From Acanthamoeba castellanii str. Neff (Eukaryota; Discosea; Longamoebia; Acanthamoebidae): a stretch of 13,307 nucleotides of DNA. The stretch covers positions 29,928 through 43,234 of the forward strand of contig NW_004457373.1 in NCBI RefSeq assembly GCF_000313135.1, read 5' to 3'. Shown here piece by piece: positions 1 through 8,654 of the stretch. The translations under genes were made by a program, and so were the position numbers. The notes beneath the pieces were generated by a model. The model was not told where the DNA came from, ran no database searches, and worked only from the letters and a program-made list of their open reading frames with translations. Each line of letters begins with the position of its first letter. Within the stretch, counting starts at the first letter, position 1.

Positions 1-50
1 ATGGTTTTTGCTTTATTCATTATTATTTATTTTTTTGATTCAATACACAG

Positions 51-1141
51 GGGAGTGGTGGAGCGGCTGCACCGAGCAAAGCCGGACAAGGTGCTCGCGG
101 CCTTCGGCGTCCACCCGTACTTCGCGCACAGGTCCGTAGGGCGTGACACGTAGCGTGGTGGTGCGTGAGCTGAGTGGTGACCAGCGCCGCCAGCGGTGGT
201 GTTCTGTGGTGTGCAGGCTCGCGGAGGGCTGGCTGGAGGAGCTCCGGGAGAAGCTGGTGGCGAACCCGCGCGCCATCGTGGGCGAGATCGGGCTGGACAA
301 GGCCGCGATCACGCCCGACACCGCACGCAACGAATACGACGCACAGACCACCGCGTTCACGGCACAATTTGACTTGGCCGTTGAGCTGCAGCGGCCCATC
401 AGCTTCCACTGCGTGCGAGCGTTCGGCCATGTCATGACCCTCTTCCGCCAACATGCCCTCCGATACGACCAACTGGTGCACCAGTCCTTCGCCCTCACCC
501 TCTCCTGTTTCCCGGCTAGCCTCACACACGCCACACGCCACACACGCCACACATGCCACACACGCCACACACGCCACACACGCCACACGACAGATGCGAA
601 GCGGAGAGGAGGACAAGGCGCGGGGGACGCTGCCGCCTGCGATCATCATGCACTCGTTCGCGGGCACTGTGGGCGGGATGGAGAGCCTGCTGAGCAACAA
701 GGGCCGGAAGGGCAACATCCAGGAGCGACTCTACTTCTCCTTCTCCAAGATCGTCAACATGCGCGCTCCCAAGACCATCGACGTACGCCCGACACGACAC
801 GACACGACACGACACGACACGACACGACACGACACGACACGACACGACACGACACAACTCATTTGCGAGAAATGTCCACAGGTAATAAAGGCCGTGCCGG
901 AGGATCGGCTGCTGATTGAGAGCGACCAGCACTCGCCGGCACACGGCGAGGAGGATCTTAGCCGAGTTTGTGAAATCGTCGCAGAGGTACGCTTCTTCTC
1001 TGTCCATCGAACGACCGCCGTGGCCGTGTGCCGCGATCGCAGTTAATGAATCACACGCACCAGGCGCGAGGATGGAGCGTCGAGCAAACCGCACGCATCA
1101 CACACGCCAACGCGACTCGTGTCTTTTCATTCATCGCTTGA
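51..1141 (+). CDS. TatD-family metal-dependent hydrolase (DNase-like), 5' truncated
   Basis: Partial gene; exons 51-131, 217-475, 594-782, 882-986 and 1043-1141 (stop TGA 1139-1141), about 244 residues, preceded at 1-50 by the AT-rich tail of an intron ending in acacag. All junctions keep frame. The TatD/amidohydrolase fold is seen as GVHPYF, then VGEIGLDK (metal-binding Glu), then PISFHC and IIMHSFAG (metal-binding His), and finally PEDRLLIESD, where the family usually has ETD. The C-terminus GWSVEQTARITHANATRVF matches the family's closing helix ending in N..R.F. The N-terminal HxH metal motif must lie upstream of the window. The family comprises Mg-dependent 3'-5' exonucleases and related hydrolases; the layout resembles the eukaryotic Scn1-like branch, an assignment made from memory of the motifs. 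Active-site residues in the window are intact. Introns 2 and 3 consist mostly of tandem repeats. The gene is convergent with the SH3 gene. Confidence 0.92.
523..590 (+). repeat. Tandem repeat of about 9 nt (CACACACGC) inside TatD intron 2
   Basis: Within the intron 476-593, a run of units close to CACACACGC, with some 7-nt CACACGC units and one CACACATGC variant, fills most of the space before the acceptor cacgacag. The repeat has no coding sense; the long minus-strand reading of it (repeating Val-Trp-Arg) is an artefact. Confidence 0.85.
791..855 (+). repeat. Pentanucleotide satellite (GACAC)13 in TatD intron 3
   Basis: Thirteen perfect head-to-tail GACAC units occupy 65 of the 99 bases of intron 783-881. 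The intron starts gtacgc and ends tccacag. Degenerate copies of the same pentamer, or its complement GTGTC, recur in other introns of the window. Confidence 0.95.
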
Positions 1142-1160
1142 ACGTTGGTTGCCAACTGTC

Positions 1161-1301
1161 TTAATAGCAATCGTCGTAGAGCTCGATCCACGTCCGGGCT
1201 CCAACGCTCCAGTAGTGTGTGCTCCCTTCAAACATCCCCTCTCGCCCAAGCGCCTCCTGCAGCTCGTTGAGAGTCTCCTGCTTATTGAGGGTCTCATTCA
1301 T
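1161..1301 (-). CDS. Possible 46-residue small protein, unrecognised
   Basis: A 46-codon reading frame from ATG (1301-1299) to TAA (1163-1161) lies between the convergent TatD and SH3 genes. The predicted product begins MNETLNKQETLNELQ and ends with THYWSVGARTWIELYDDCY. The mix of residues looks like a folded protein: an amphipathic start, then Trp/Tyr-rich segments, with mostly G or C at third codon positions. I do not recognise a family. Just before the ATG, the minus strand reads a T-rich tract and then gtatag, so this could instead be a terminal exon with an acceptor immediately before ACC-ATG. It begins about 70 nt past the SH3 gene's AATAAA. It overlaps the likely 3' UTR of TatD. It could be a real small gene, an exon of an unmodelled transcript, a gene relic or chance. 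Confidence 0.33.
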   Translation of the reverse strand: MNETLNKQETLNELQEALGREGMFEGSTHYWSVGARTWIELYDDCY

Positions 1302-1369
1302 GGTCTATACATTGAACATAGTGTTAAGAAAAAAAATAGCAACATGTGGTGGATATCGCCTTGTTGTAG

Positions 1370-1375
1370 TTTATT
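1370..1375 (-). promoter_or_regulatory. Polyadenylation signal AATAAA of the SH3 gene
   Basis: The plus-strand TTTATT reads AATAAA on the minus strand, about 50 nt beyond the SH3 stop codon. This is a canonical eukaryotic poly(A) hexamer in a sensible place. I found no comparable hexamer after the other genes. Confidence 0.6.
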
Positions 1376-1422
1376 GTAATACATCGTTCACTCAATCACA
1401 CACTCCTTTACTCGACCACTCG

Positions 1423-4400
1423 TCAGTCGAGCAGCTGTACGTGGTGTGAGGGGAAGGCCCCGCATCGGCTGGCGTCGGCCTCACACTGACCGGTCCACAT
1501 GCCCGACGCCGAATCCTTGACCAACACCAGCACCACCTCGCCCTTCCGCAGCATCCCGATCCTGCTCTCCCCGCCGCCGCTGCCATCGTAGTCCCGTACC
1601 ACCCGCGCCCTCTGGAACCTCCGGCTCAGTCCCTGTTCATCATCACACACGCACCACACGCAACACCGCACACGCGCTGTTGGCTGATGGTCACCAGAAG
1701 GGGATCAGGCTTAGAGGGGTGCGCACGGTGGTCTTGGGTTCTTCGGGGGAGGGGTCGACGGCACGACCGAGCAGCCACGACCCGCGCCTCTTCTTTCGCT
1801 GTTGTTCGGGACTCGCCGGCGGGCTGGCGCCAGAAGCGGATTCGATGGAGGAGCCGGCCTTCTTCTTCATCATCGGCGCTATGAGCGACGAAGAGGCCGA
1901 CGAAACGCCGATGACGCTCCCCGATCGAGCCTTGTGGCCCGCTGTACCTACGCCGGAGGCGGCCCTCATGGCGTGCAGGTCGATCCGTTCCCGCGGCGAC
2001 GAGATCGAGGCCGACCGGCGCTTGGGCGAGGCCAGCGGCTCCTCGACCACCGCAAGCTTTGAGGCCTCAGCGATCGGGTCTCGGCTGGTCTTGCTGCTGC
2101 CACCGCCGCTGCCCAGCAGCTTGATGATCCGGCTCCCGGCCTTCTTGGTAGGGCTCACCTTCTTCCCCTGGGAGACGGCGCCGCCGTGGTTGCTGGTGTC
2201 CTCCTTGTTGGGCGAGGCGGCCTTGTTGAGCGGTGATGACTTCTTGCTGGTCGTCGGGCTCACCTTCTTGCCCACCGTAATGGGCGAGGTGTGTTGTGAT
2301 GGTTGATTGCTGTGATGGTGGTGGCTGGTGGTGGAGGAGGACGTGTCGGCCGATCTTCCCCTCCACTCCTTGAGCATCTTGAGCCGCGTCTCCTCGTCCT
2401 TTTGCTTCTCCGCCAGCTCTTCAACCACCATCGCCATCACTTTCTCTGTGATGCGTTGTACATGCGAGCGCGTGACAGAAGGTGTGAGCCGCCACAACAC
2501 GAACTCGAGAGTGATGGACAGCGGGACTTACGTTTGACGTTGGTTATAGATCGCAGCTTTCGGGCCTGTTCCTTGGAGAGCAGGCTGACGAACCTGGACG
2601 GGAACAGACCGTAGCGCTCCTCTCCAAAGGCGCCCGTCCACCTTAACATTCACCCACCCAGCCAATAAAAACGAATAATGTCAGTAGTGGAAGAGGCGAC
2701 GTAGTCTGTGTCGACACACGATCGAGCTACGTACCAGCCGGAGGGGTCTTGTTCGTAGACCTCGATCACTTCGCCCAGGTGGAGGTCCATCTCGTCGGGC
2801 GCACGGGCGGCCCACTCGTAGGTGACCAGCCCCCGGGGCCACTCGTTGTCGACCACGCTCTGGTAGGGAATCGCGGGCTTGGGTACCGCCGGCACCTCGG
2901 CAGGCATGCGCGGGGGTGACAGCGGACTCGCGCCGCCCGGCCTGGGCGACTTCGACAGTGAAGGCGACAACAACGTCGACCCCGCTGGGCAGCCCTCGCC
3001 GCTCGACAGCATCTGGTCGTCGCCTTCGGTATTGGTGGCGTCAGCGCGTTCTACGAAAGATTCGGGGAAGTAGCCGCAGCTGCCATCGGCCTCGGCCTCG
3101 CCGAACCACCAGGGGTCGCCCTCGCGCTGGTCCTGCAGGTAGACCAGGACGATGTCGCCCGCCAGCAGCTCCAGCTCGCCGTGGGCGTCCTGGTCGGGCG
3201 TGTAGTCGTACAGCACCCGCATCCGCACCACCTCCTCCTCGTGTGTGCGGTGGCCGCCGGCACCTGCCGGCACCTCCACGTCTGGCACCAGCTCAGGCTG
3301 TTCCTGGGGCTTCACGTCCGGGGCCACCACCACGGCGGCCGCCTCGGTACTGGGATCTTCTCCCTGGCTCACGGACTGCTCGACATGGGCCTCCGGCGTC
3401 TGGTCCAGGATCACAAGTTCTTCTCCTGCCGAAGTGATGGGCGTCAGCTCCTCCGCGTCCAACGCTCCGTCGTCGTCCAGCTGGAAGGTCGGTATACCGT
3501 CGCCTTCCAACACGCCCACGCCGTCGCCGTTTCCGTGGACGGGCTCGGCCGGGGCTGGGGCTGGGGCAGACTCTGAGTCCTCGGTGATTTGGGCCTCTGC
3601 TACCAGGGACGGTGCAGCCTGATCGTCGGCGACGCAGCACTCCTCCTGGATCTCGGCTGGTCTCTCTTCTGGCTCCACGTCAGCCGCTGGATTGGCCACC
3701 GCTGGTGGTTCGGGCTCGGTGCGAGGCAGCTCGGGGCAGAAATGCGGGTAGTCTGCCTGGCGGACGGTCGCAGTTGCAAGCTCGGGCTCCCGGCTCTCGT
3801 CGACCTCAACCGGGTCCTCCACCAACGACGCTGCACGGCTTCGCACCTTCTTCTGATTCCTCCGCTCCCTCTTCTTTCGCCGCTTCTCCTCTTCCCTCGC
3901 CCGAATCCTTGCCTCCTTCTCCTCTTTCGTCTCCTCTTCCCTCGGTGGCGCCCCAGGCTTCAAAGTCGGCGTCGGCGTCGGCGTCGGCATCGGCGTCGGA
4001 ATAGGCGTCGGAATTTTCTTGGGTGCAGGGGTGGTGACTGAGGGAGTGGCTGGGACGAGGTCGAGGCTGGCGTCGATGGAAAGGCTTCGCTCCCGCGCCC
4101 TGCGCCGTCGCTCTCGGCGCTTGGTACCGGTCGACAGCGGCTCGGGCCTGGCGGCGAGGCTGGCTGCCCGCTGGGTGCGCCGCGCGGTGAGGAGCTCCAG
4201 CTTGGCCCGCGCCACCCGCCGGCGCTCCTCCTCGGCCGCCTCCCGCTCCCTCTCGGCCTTCGCCCTTTCCCTCTCCCCCTCTGCCGCCTCCTTCTCCTCT
4301 CTTCGCTTTCGTTCTCTTACTCTCTTTTCCTCCTCTTCTCGCAATCGTCGCATACGCTCTCGCTCGGCCTCTTCGGCCTGGCGCCGTCGGCGCTCGCGCT

Positions 4401-5254
4401 CCTCCGCGGCCCGCCGGGCCGCCACCACCTCCGCCAGCTCTTCCTCCACCTCGCCCCGCCGCCCGGCCACGCAGGGCCAGTAATGGACCACCGCGTGGGC
4501 ATCGGCCTCGGTCAGGTGGTTGTTGACCCTCAGCAGCTCCTCCCTCATTTCACGCTGGCGGGCCTCCTCCACGCGCCGCTCAGCTTCTGCCAGCTCGGCC
4601 AGTCGCTGCCGCTCGCGGACCTGCTCGGCCTCGAGCCGCTGCCTCTCAAGGGCCTGCTCGGCCTCGAGCCGCTGCTTGGCCTCGAGCGCGCGCTGTCTCT
4701 TGGCCGACTTGCCGCGCCGCCGACGCTGCCTTCGCTGCTCGGCGGTGGACAATTTCCGCTTGGGCGTGTCTTGAAGGGAGCTGGCAGCGGCCGGGTCGGA
4801 GCTCAGCGGCTGGTGTTGGCCGCTGTCGCTTGCCTGGCGTTCGCCAAGATCACGCCCAGTCTCGGCCGATTCGCGCTGGCCCAGGTCCTGAGGTGGTTGT
4901 GTGGTGCCATCGTCGTTTCCGCTGAGGGCGCGAGGGCTGGAGGGGGCGTTTTGCTGCTTGGCCCGGCGTCTGGCGGCCTCGAGCTTCCTGCGTCGCTGCT
5001 GTGCCTTTGCTCGGCGCCTCTCCTCAAAGATTCGCTGTTTCACCTCTTCCTCCTTCCTCAGCGTCTCCTCGAACACTGCAGTGTATTTGAAACCAGTGGT
5101 TGCGTTGCAAGGTTTGAGAAGATTTGGTAGTGCGTGGGTAGTTGAAGCTGGTGGTGTGTAACAACCAGAAGATAGCCACACTGTTTGAGGGGGGCATACC
5201 AATTCCAAGCTTGACCTTCGCCCCGGCCGCAGTGGACTTGGGTCCCAGGTCCAT
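1423..5254 (-). CDS. Coiled-coil scaffold protein with three SH3 domains
   Basis: Exons on the minus strand: 5254-5200, 5075-2735, 2641-2532, 2445 to about 1727, and 1632-1423. The last intron can also be read 1694-1625; both choices keep frame, giving 1,144 or 1,152 residues. The start is chosen at 5254 because exon 1 splices in phase into FEETLRKEEEVKQR. Residues about 20-370 are rich in Glu, Arg and Lys, probably a coiled coil or single alpha helix, followed by a Pro-Thr run. SH3-1 (about 636-695) shows VLYDY, DPWWFG and GYFPESFV. SH3-2 (about 766-823) shows SGWWTG, created exactly by the intron 2734-2642 junction, and GLFPSRFV. A Ser/Lys-rich linker with KKVSP motifs follows, then a C-terminal SH3-3 with ARVVRDYDG, GMWTG and GAFPSHHVQLL. 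SH3 domains bind proline-rich partners, so a cytoskeletal or membrane scaffold is likely. I recognise no specific orthologue. Confidence 0.87.
3966..4011 (-). repeat. GGCGTC hexanucleotide run encoding Pro-Thr repeats
   Basis: Inside SH3-gene exon 2, near-perfect plus-strand GGCGTC units (with GGCATC and GGAATA variants) encode an alternating Pro-Thr stretch with Ile and Met interruptions. It separates the charged helical region from the next acidic linker and is probably a length-variable spacer. Confidence 0.85.
4621..4675 (-). repeat. 33-nt period duplication encoding 11-residue coiled-coil units
   Basis: An identical 22-nt block beginning CTGCTCGGCC occurs at 4621-4642 and again at 4654-4675, a spacing of 33 nt. 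In protein this gives repeated QRLEAEQ units with 11-residue spacing in the coiled-coil region of the SH3 protein, consistent with a recent in-frame duplication. Confidence 0.85.
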
Positions 5255-5259
5255 CCCTC

Positions 5260-5330
5260 GATCAGTGGTGGCTCGAAAAAAGACTGATCCTCACTCCTTT
5301 TCGTTGGTTCCAGAAGAGCTCGACTGATCC
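5260..5330 (-). promoter_or_regulatory. Three copies of ACTGATC upstream of the SH3 start
   Basis: GACTGATCC occurs at 5282-5290 and 5322-5330 (40 nt apart), and an inverted GATCAGT lies at 5260-5266, all within 76 bp upstream of the SH3 ATG. They could be binding sites in the proximal promoter or leader; a role is inference. Confidence 0.35.
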
Positions 5331-5419
5331 ACGCCGACGGGAAAGGAAGGGCACACCACCACCTCAGCCACGCCTCAGGACCACAAGCTTTTGAATCTGT
5401 TGGATGTCAGCGTGGCCGA

Positions 5420-5439
5420 AAAACGGAGCACCCCGTTTT
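5420..5439. repeat. 7-bp inverted repeat AAAACGG/CCGTTTT
   Basis: Arms 5420-5426 and 5433-5439 are perfectly complementary, with a 6-nt spacer. It sits in the promoter-side intergenic region about 170 bp from the SH3 start codon. Function unknown. Confidence 0.6.
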
Positions 5440-5461
5440 GAATATCGCCCCTGGTGACTAC

Positions 5462-5477
5462 GAGTTGATGTCAACTC
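5462..5477. promoter_or_regulatory. 16-nt dyad GAGTTGATGTCAACTC
   Basis: Perfect 7-bp arms, GAGTTGA and TCAACTC, flank a 2-nt centre. A symmetric site of this size is typical of a dimeric DNA-binding protein, and it lies about 210 bp upstream of the SH3 start codon. Factor unknown. Confidence 0.4.
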
Positions 5478-5760
5478 CCATACACCACCAACACACGAAA
5501 CGCCCAAGGCAGAGGGTATAGGGTAAATGGTTTGCTTCATTTCACTCCATTCACACTCTATATGTCTTCCCCACTCACCTACCCACTCGCGTAGGCGTCG
5601 CGCCGTAGTCGTAGAAATCACCATACGCGCCCGGCACAGGCATGCACCACCATCCAGCCTCCACTCTTCCACTCCCCCACTCCGGCGCGATGGTGCCAAT
5701 CGTTGTCGTCGTCGTCTCATAATGTTATCGTAGCGATGATGGAATCGAGACCAACGCAGA

Positions 5761-7920
5761 TCAGGAGGAGCTGCTGAAACCGCACACGGGCCGGACGACG
5801 GGCGTAGAGGCGTCGATGTCGAGTCGTTCGAAGAGGCCCTCGAGGTTGGTGCAGAAGCCGTCGAAGCAGTCCGACGACCACGAGCGCAGGTCCGCGATCT
5901 GGCTGCCGAGATCGAGCTGGTCGGGATCGGCCGCGACGAGGGACGTGTAGAGCTCGCCCAGCTTGGCGTCCACGTGCTCCAGCGACGAGATCGACTGTTC
6001 GATCTTGTAGAGAAGCAGCACCTTGTCCAGCTCCATTTGGTCGAAGCCCCTGTAACTACCTATTGACCCACCTGCATCAGCGACCGCACACGCACATGCA
6101 CACATCGACCAACGAGAGACGACGCACCTTCGCCGTCGAGGCAGAAGCAAGTCCTGTTCTGGCCGTCGCACACGCCACAAGCGTCGACGACCTTGCCGGA
6201 GCCGGGCACGCCGTCGCAACCCACGCAGGTGTTGTTGCCGCCGCATACTTCGCATGAGTCGGTAACGAGGCCGGAGCCGAGATTGCCGTCGCAGCCCACG
6301 GTGGGCGACAGCAGGACCTTGACGACAGTCGCGTTGGAGGTCAGGTTGGCGTCGTTTTTCACGTAAAACTTGAACTGGTCCTGAGCGTCGCCGATCGGGC
6401 CGGTGCTCTGGTAGAACACATACCAGCTGCATTCCACCACACACGCACACGCGTCAGAGAATGCGTAGAGAATGGACAAGGAATGCGTGTGGCCTGTGTG
6501 AGGAATGTTCTCTACCTGGCGAGAGCCGCGCCAGCGCTGGTAATCTCCTTGCCGCGCGTGTTCTGGTTCTTGGCGTAGAAGAGCTTGCCGCGCGCGGGAA
6601 GCGTGTCGATGATGTAGGTGATCGGGCGGTAGGTGGTGTCCGAGCCGAAGAGCTCGACGAGGGTGATGACAGACTGGTCGATCTCGACCACCTGCGTGAG
6701 CGACTGCACGCCCGACACGTCCCAGAAGGTGCCGCGGTTGAGCTCACCCACGTGCGGGTTAGCATCCTGGGGGGCGTAGGGCATGGGCGCGAGCGAGAAA
6801 CCGGAGCCCTCGTTAGCCCGGTAGTACGCCTGGAGGTTGGGTGTGTTGCCTGCAGTGCGCGTCCGGTCAGCAGATGGACGTGCGTGCGTGCGTCGTGCAT
6901 CGGGTGTCGTGTGTCGTGCGTACCAGGGTAGATGGTGAAACGGTTGTTGTAGATGTCCTCCTCGGAGCGCGTCACGTCCCAGAACTTGATCTCGTCCATC
7001 CAACCGTTGAAGAGCTGGATGGCGGGGTTCTGGAAACGACCCAGCTCGAGCGGCCGGGTGTCCTCGAGGTGCTGGCGCGAGTAGAACTGGGGACTGGACG
7101 ACCAGCCGTTACCGTTCGTGAGCACGCCGTCGAGGAACAGACGTATGGCGCGTGGGTTGGTCGCGTTGGGCCGGTGCTCGATGGTGAACGCCACGTGATG
7201 CCAGCGGTAGGGCTGTAGCTTCACGCCGCCGTTGATGTTGACACCGTAAATGAAGGTACGGCCGTTGGGCGCGCTAGAACCGCCCATGAAAATGTTGAGG
7301 CTGCCGTCCGGTCGCACCTGGAACACAAACTCTGTCACCCCGCCCAGCAGTGAGAACACACGACACGATAAGACGCAACACTCACACGCACGACACGACA
7401 CGCACTGCACGCACGACACCAATGTTTCTGGAGCGAAAGGGGACAAACCAGCAAATCTGTTGATGTGGGTAATGCCAAAGGCAGCGTCGGGGAGACCAAT
7501 GACGTCGGGGTCGGGGTATCGGGAGAGGATGGGCTTGAACTGACCGTCGCCCGGGAGGGGCAGGGCGATCCAGGCCTCGAAGGTCATGTTGCCCTTGACC
7601 ACCCGCGATAGCGAATCGAATTTCACCCAGCTGCCGGGGGCGTTGGGGAATGTGTAATCGAAGCGGAGGGCCGACAGGGCCGAACCCGCCACCGGGCCGG
7701 CTGATGATGAAGGGAGGGGGGGTGAGAGATTGACCGAGGTGAGAAAATGCGAATGATGAATCATATATCTTTTGATTTTGGTGAATGAAGAGAAGAGGCT
7801 GAAGAAGTAAGAAGATGGAAAGGATCTGAAGGAGGGGAGGGGAATACCTCGGCTGGAGGGGACCATGACGGCCGCCACAACAACCAGGGCGAAGAGGAAA
7901 CAGGATAGAGAGAGTCGCAT
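5761..7920 (-). CDS. Secreted LamG-domain protein with cadherin-like segment and cysteine repeats
   Basis: Minus-strand exons: 7920-7848, 7700-7449, 7331-6924, 6849-6516, 6426-6128 and 6071-5761 (the last may start at 6059); 558 residues, all junctions in frame. The start at 7920 is chosen because it opens a clear signal peptide, MRLSLSCFLFALVVVAAVMV, although the frame is open further upstream. Residues about 25-260 are a concanavalin/laminin-G type 3 domain: TFEAWI, YRWHHVAF, RLFLDGV, FNGWMDEIKFWD, then LQAYYRANEGSG. Residues about 300-395 resemble cadherin-like repeats (LPARGKLFY, then DQFKFYVKN and ATVVKVLL). Residues 401-451 hold two CDG-x3-GSG-x4-D-x-C-x-VC cysteine repeats. A helical tail (456-558) has four more Cys. 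There is no later membrane segment, so it is probably secreted; sequons such as NMT and NLT suggest N-glycosylation. An adhesion or carbohydrate-binding role is inferred. Confidence 0.9.
7351..7420. repeat. Degenerate GACAC-rich tract in LamG intron 2
   Basis: Within intron 7448-7332, the plus strand is packed with ACACGACAC-like units, a decayed version of the satellite at 791-855. For this minus-strand gene the transcript carries the GTGTC orientation. Confidence 0.7.
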
Positions 7921-8080
7921 GATGTGTACAGCAAAAGATGGAGCGAGTGAGAAGAGGGGAGAGAAAAACTCCAACCGGGTCTCCTTATCTTTCTTCTTCT
8001 TCTCTTCTCTTCTCTTCTCCTTCTCCCAGATCGTCCCTCCCTCGACACAAACACAGCTGAGTCCGGGGCGAGACACACAA

Positions 8081-8089
8081 GTTTTTATG
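8081..8089 (-). promoter_or_regulatory. Possible TATA-like element of the LamG gene
   Basis: The minus strand reads CATAAAAAC about 165 nt upstream of the LamG ATG, with a CCAAT (plus strand 8158-8162) about 70 nt further upstream. The spacing would fit a leader of about 130 nt. Prediction from sequence only. Confidence 0.3.
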
Positions 8090-8283
8090 GTTCGAAAACA
8101 GAGGGACATCTCCATAAGAGGTAAATATCTCAACCAGGGCAACACAATAAACCAGGGCCAATCGCCCCACCGAGCGTACTGAGAAAAATAAGAAACAAAA
8201 GGGAAAAAAACAAGGTCAATCCAACTAACAAGATGGGCCGGCAACAATCCTTTCATCCTTTTCGAAAGGAAACAAACTATTGA

Positions 8284-8561
8284 TTATGTTGATTGAATGC
8301 GGGCTTGGGCGATTTCAGGGACTCGTACCAGGGTGTCTCCCATGGTCTTCTGGTGGATCAGCCACTGCTCGTGCTGCCGCACCACGTAGTTTCCCTTGCT
8401 TCTCTCGACACAAGCCGAGTGGCCTGGCGCAGCGAGAAAAAGAGAGGTCACGCTTGGAATTTGAAAAACGGGACATCAAGAAGCTTAGTAGGCTATTTCA
8501 CATTCCAAACGGCTCGCAACTTTTTTTCTTTTTTGTCGGTTTCCGGCAGGCAAGAAGTCAT
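8284..8561 (-). CDS. Possible small two-exon gene or gene remnant, unrecognised
   Basis: A coding-like segment on the minus strand ends at TAA 8286-8284 and includes NYVVRQHEQWLIHQKTMGDT followed by LVRVPEIAQARIQST, with strongly G/C third codon positions in its core. Upstream, ATG 8561-8559 opens MTSCLPETDKKEKK, stopped by TAG unless spliced. One in-frame model joins 8561-8502 to 8403-8284 (59 residues, 98-nt intron starting gtgaaa). The more natural acceptor, cgccag at 8424, with a branch-like CTACTAAG and pyrimidine tract upstream, would instead continue the other frame of the first exon. An A6-G-A7 homopolymer lies in that exon, so a sequence error could reconcile the two. I recognise no family. 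It may be a small divergent gene sharing the ankyrin-TBC promoter, or a relic. Confidence 0.33.
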
Positions 8562-8617
8562 CTCGATCTGGAATTGGAGGAAGGGAGAAGGTGAGGCTGC
8601 GGCCAGAACGAGCTCGC

Positions 8618-8627
8618 GATAAATTAA
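8618..8627 (+). promoter_or_regulatory. Possible TATA element of the ankyrin-TBC gene
   Basis: GATAAATTAA is the only AT-rich block in a GC-rich stretch and lies 28-37 nt upstream of the ATG at 8655. If it is a TATA box, the leader must be only a few nucleotides long. No experimental support. Confidence 0.35.
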
Positions 8628-8654
8628 GGGCGTGGCGGAAGGGCGTGTGCGAAG

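Larger units (their letters stand above)
5255..5760. other. Intergenic region between LamG gene end and SH3 gene start
   Basis: About 500 bases between the stop of the LamG gene and the start of the SH3 gene, both on the minus strand. It should hold the 3' end of the former and the promoter of the latter. I see no convincing gene: the 118-codon minus reading at 5364-5720 is low-complexity at its start and matches nothing. No clear TATA or AATAAA is visible. It contains three separate dyad features, listed individually. Confidence 0.6.
7921..8654. other. Divergent promoter region between LamG and ankyrin-TBC genes
   Basis: About 730 bases separate the two start codons. Next to the LamG start, the plus strand is pyrimidine-rich with a TTCTC microsatellite at about 7989-8026, giving a purine-rich leader in the LamG transcript. 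AACCAGGGC occurs twice, at about 8131-8140 and 8150-8158, the second running into CCAAT. The segment 8284-8561 contains coding-like minus-strand sequence, described separately. Nothing else is recognisable. Confidence 0.6.

Noticed and set aside
40..588. Minus-strand open frames over the TatD gene with repeating Val-Trp-Arg or Val-Ala-Cys
   Set aside because: They are readings of the CACACACGC tandem repeat and the antisense of TatD exons; no family resemblance.
523..590. CRISPR-like appearance of regularly spaced short repeats
   Set aside because: Units are only about 9 nt and contiguous with no spacers; this is an intronic satellite in a eukaryotic gene.
1119..1379. Plus-strand hydrophobic open frame after the TatD stop
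   Set aside because: It lacks an ATG at its start, overlaps the TatD end, and is the antisense mirror of the more protein-like minus frame at 1161-1301.
1680..2306. Plus-strand 208-codon open frame
   Set aside because: Antisense to the Ser/Lys-rich exon 4 of the SH3 gene, which connects in frame to SH3 domains on both sides.
4483..5130. Plus-strand 215-codon Leu-rich open frame
   Set aside because: Antisense to the charged coiled-coil region of the SH3 gene; GC-rich coiled-coil DNA often leaves the other strand open.
5364..5720. Minus-strand 118-codon open frame between genes
   Set aside because: Arg-rich, low-complexity start, no recognisable motif, no splice or promoter support; also contains the two dyads. 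Left as intergenic.
7921..8256. In-frame N-terminal extension of the LamG gene to 8256
   Set aside because: The internal Met at 7920 begins a textbook signal peptide, which an extension would bury; the extension is purine-rich leader sequence.
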